64,000 bases of DNA, from NCBI GenBank assembly GCA_025345505.1, contig JANVCC010000130.1, forward strand, positions 4,936,897 through 5,000,896, given 5' to 3'. Numbering within the stretch: the first letter of the stretch is position 1; each line of letters opens with the position of its first letter. Under the pieces are notes generated by a model. That model was not told the DNA's origin. It searched no databases and saw only the letters and a program-made list of their open reading frames with translations. Source of the stretch: Todiramphus chloris collaris (taxonomy: Eukaryota; Chordata; Aves; Coraciiformes; Alcedinidae). Shown here piece after piece: positions 62,201 to 64,000 of this stretch. Position numbers and translations under genes: made by a program.

Positions 62201-64000
62201 TCTCAGCAATGTTTAAACCACATATAGTCATGGGATCTGCTTTCTGTGTCTCAGCTGAACTGAACAGTAAGCATTTCCCACCAGACATTGAGCCCACTGA
62301 AGAGATCTGTATATGGGAGCTGTGGCACACGGAAGGGGGAAGAGGTCCCACTTCTCCTGTGGCATTCCCTGCAAAAGCTGCTGTGGCTTCAGCAGAAAGT
62401 GAGCTTTGCAGAAACCCACAGATGTGGCCTATGTAGGAAAATGCTGCATCTCTTTCACTCTTTAAAGCCAGACAGGAAAGCTGCAGTGAGACACCAGTTT
62501 GGTGCCTCATTGCAGAGGTATCTGTGAATCTGCAGCCAGTGACTGCAGAAAGTCTTACTATGTGGCCTTACAGTTTCCTCCTGCACCGGTCCCTGAGGAT
62601 CCCTGAAGCCCCAGGAAGCTGTTGCTGTTATCCCCATATGGCTGCTCTCACCCTTCCTTCCTCTGCCAGACCCAAGAGTCTACTTCAGCAGTGCTATTCT
62701 CTAACATACAAGGTGAACCTTGCTTCTACACCCAGTCAAAGCTAAAACCTCTGGAGACACCTTCCTTTCTCTTGACTGTATCAGGACTACTGCAGTAGAT
62801 TGCTTCCTTCTTATAGGTTTGCTCTTACAGGTCTCTAGAGATGATTCAGCTGTTTCCTAGCAGTGTTAACCAGGCTTCAATGTATGGCTTGAAGATGAGG
62901 AGACACCTAAGGAGTATATATCCTGCTTAGTATCTCTTACTCTGTGTTCCCACTTGCATGAGACCCTTCTGTCCACCCTCTGCGTAGAGACCCTATTTGC
63001 AGGGCCAGGCATGGGTATGACAATTGTATGGACTCCTGGAGGGACAGGCCACTCTGTCACAACCTTTCTTAAGCACTATAATCAGGCATTAAAAGTGCAA
63101 TAATGCACTTCCATATTATTTTGAAACTCTGTAAATAGTGTGTCAATGTGGGGCACACTCCACATCTGCTCACAACTTTATCTGGAAGTTTGTTTCCTTC
63201 ATGTCTGCAGGCCCTTTGAATTAGGCCACATGCAGCTTTATGACTAAGTGAAACCACAGGTAGACCTTTCAAATCCAAAAATATCTCAGCCTGTTCCAGG
63301 AGGACATGCAAGACAATACACGAAACATGTACAACCTGCAATTTAGGTGGTACTGGGATGTAAACGGAAGTCAGAAAACCCTGTGAGATTAATTTTCTCA
63401 AGTTCAATGAAGAAATAAGGCATACTTTACAGGATGCTTCAGAGTGAGCTCCTAGCATAGATGCTTTGCAGATGCTCCACAGAGAAAGATGTCTCTCGGC
63501 TGACTGGAGGAGAAGGCTAGAGTGATTAGACCCACTGAGATGAAGATATCTGTTGTGAATGCCTGACCTGTAGCCTCTCACACCCTCAAAACCCACAGTC
63601 TGATGTCAATCTGCCAGAAGTGTTAGACATCTACTTATTGCTCAAGTGATGCTTCTTCAGTGGGAAACAGTGCAGTGTTTCACTTTCTATCTGCTGGGTC
63701 TTGATGAGATGCATCCCCTCCACCCTCTGTTGGGGTTTGTAATGCAATCCCAAGAGCATAAAATATGATTGATCTCATCCAAACACATCTAGGATGGTAA
63801 GAAGGAGATGGTCTCCAGTCAGGATGCCAGACTGCTTCAGGCTATAAATGCTGAAAAAGCAGGTACATGGGTAAGATGTTATCCTCTCCTGCTGCTGAGA
63901 TATGAATATTGGGATGCCCACAACTCTGCAACCATTACTGCCTACTTGAGGCCACACTGGAAAATTCCTGAGCTCTGCCACAACACTTTCCCTTTTCTCC

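Larger units (their letters stand above)
51421..64000. other. Intergenic region, last part
   Basis: About 12.6 kb with no supported gene. The longest frame, 63069-63596 on the minus strand (175 codons), has no recognisable motif. A perfect 10-bp inverted repeat lies at 54993-55021, a poly-T run at about 55917-55932, and decayed palindromic repeats at 57455-57565 and 59205-59282. Confidence 0.6.

Noticed and set aside
63093..63110. AAGTGCA/TGCACTT hairpin as a microRNA precursor
   Set aside because: The stem is 7 bp with a 4-base loop, far short of a precursor.
63069..63596. 175-codon open frame on the minus strand
   Set aside because: No recognisable family, and the amino acid pattern is that of random translation.
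1..64000. CRISPR arrays, operons, tRNA or rRNA genes
   Set aside because: This is vertebrate nuclear DNA; I saw no regularly spaced repeats, cloverleaf with A/B boxes, or ribosomal RNA sequence.

Overview
The window looks like part of a bird chromosome. It carries vertebrate-type split exons of one recognisable gene, the AMPK-related kinase NUAK1 (ARK5). It also carries CR1 retroposons, including one fairly young copy with the typical tail of CATAGAAT-type repeats, and one LTR that looks like an avian ERVL-type solo LTR. A run of 10 Ns at 4278-4287 shows this is a scaffolded assembly. I cannot name the species.

Layout. Positions 1-15995 hold the 3' two thirds of NUAK1 on the plus strand. Five coding exons (1632-1783, 3068-3133, 10064-10183, 10481-10613, 11697-12850) join in frame without a stop and give 540 complete codons plus one split valine. 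If the residue numbering of human NUAK1 is used (T-loop Thr = 211), the stop falls after residue 661, the human length as I remember it, so exons 1 and 2 (about 120 residues) lie to the left of the window. The last exon continues into a 3' UTR of about 3.1 kb that ends at an AATAAA signal at 15970. The UTR has five copies of an 8-base miR-145 type seed match, one 11-base match to the 5' end of miR-204/211, and an antisense CR1 insertion.

Positions 16000-64000 contain no gene that I can support. No ORF longer than 190 codons occurs and none resembles a family I know. This fits the gene-poor interval that I recall lies 3' of NUAK1 in amniotes (toward C12orf75/APPL2). It holds old CR1 pieces, palindromic MITE-like remnants, an LTR at 36103-36690, G-quadruplex motifs, and several unique, motif-rich stretches that look like conserved non-coding elements. 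The most notable of these is 30120-30665, which runs into a CpG-bearing GC-rich block at 30665-31190.

Functionally there is one story here. The encoded kinase is activated by LKB1 on its T-loop, docks the myosin phosphatase PP1beta-MYPT1 through three GILK motifs, and carries a phosphodegron; the sequence shows all of these. The UTR suggests control by small RNAs, and the long flank may hold its enhancers. I found no evidence of an undescribed molecular system; the strongest leads are regulatory.
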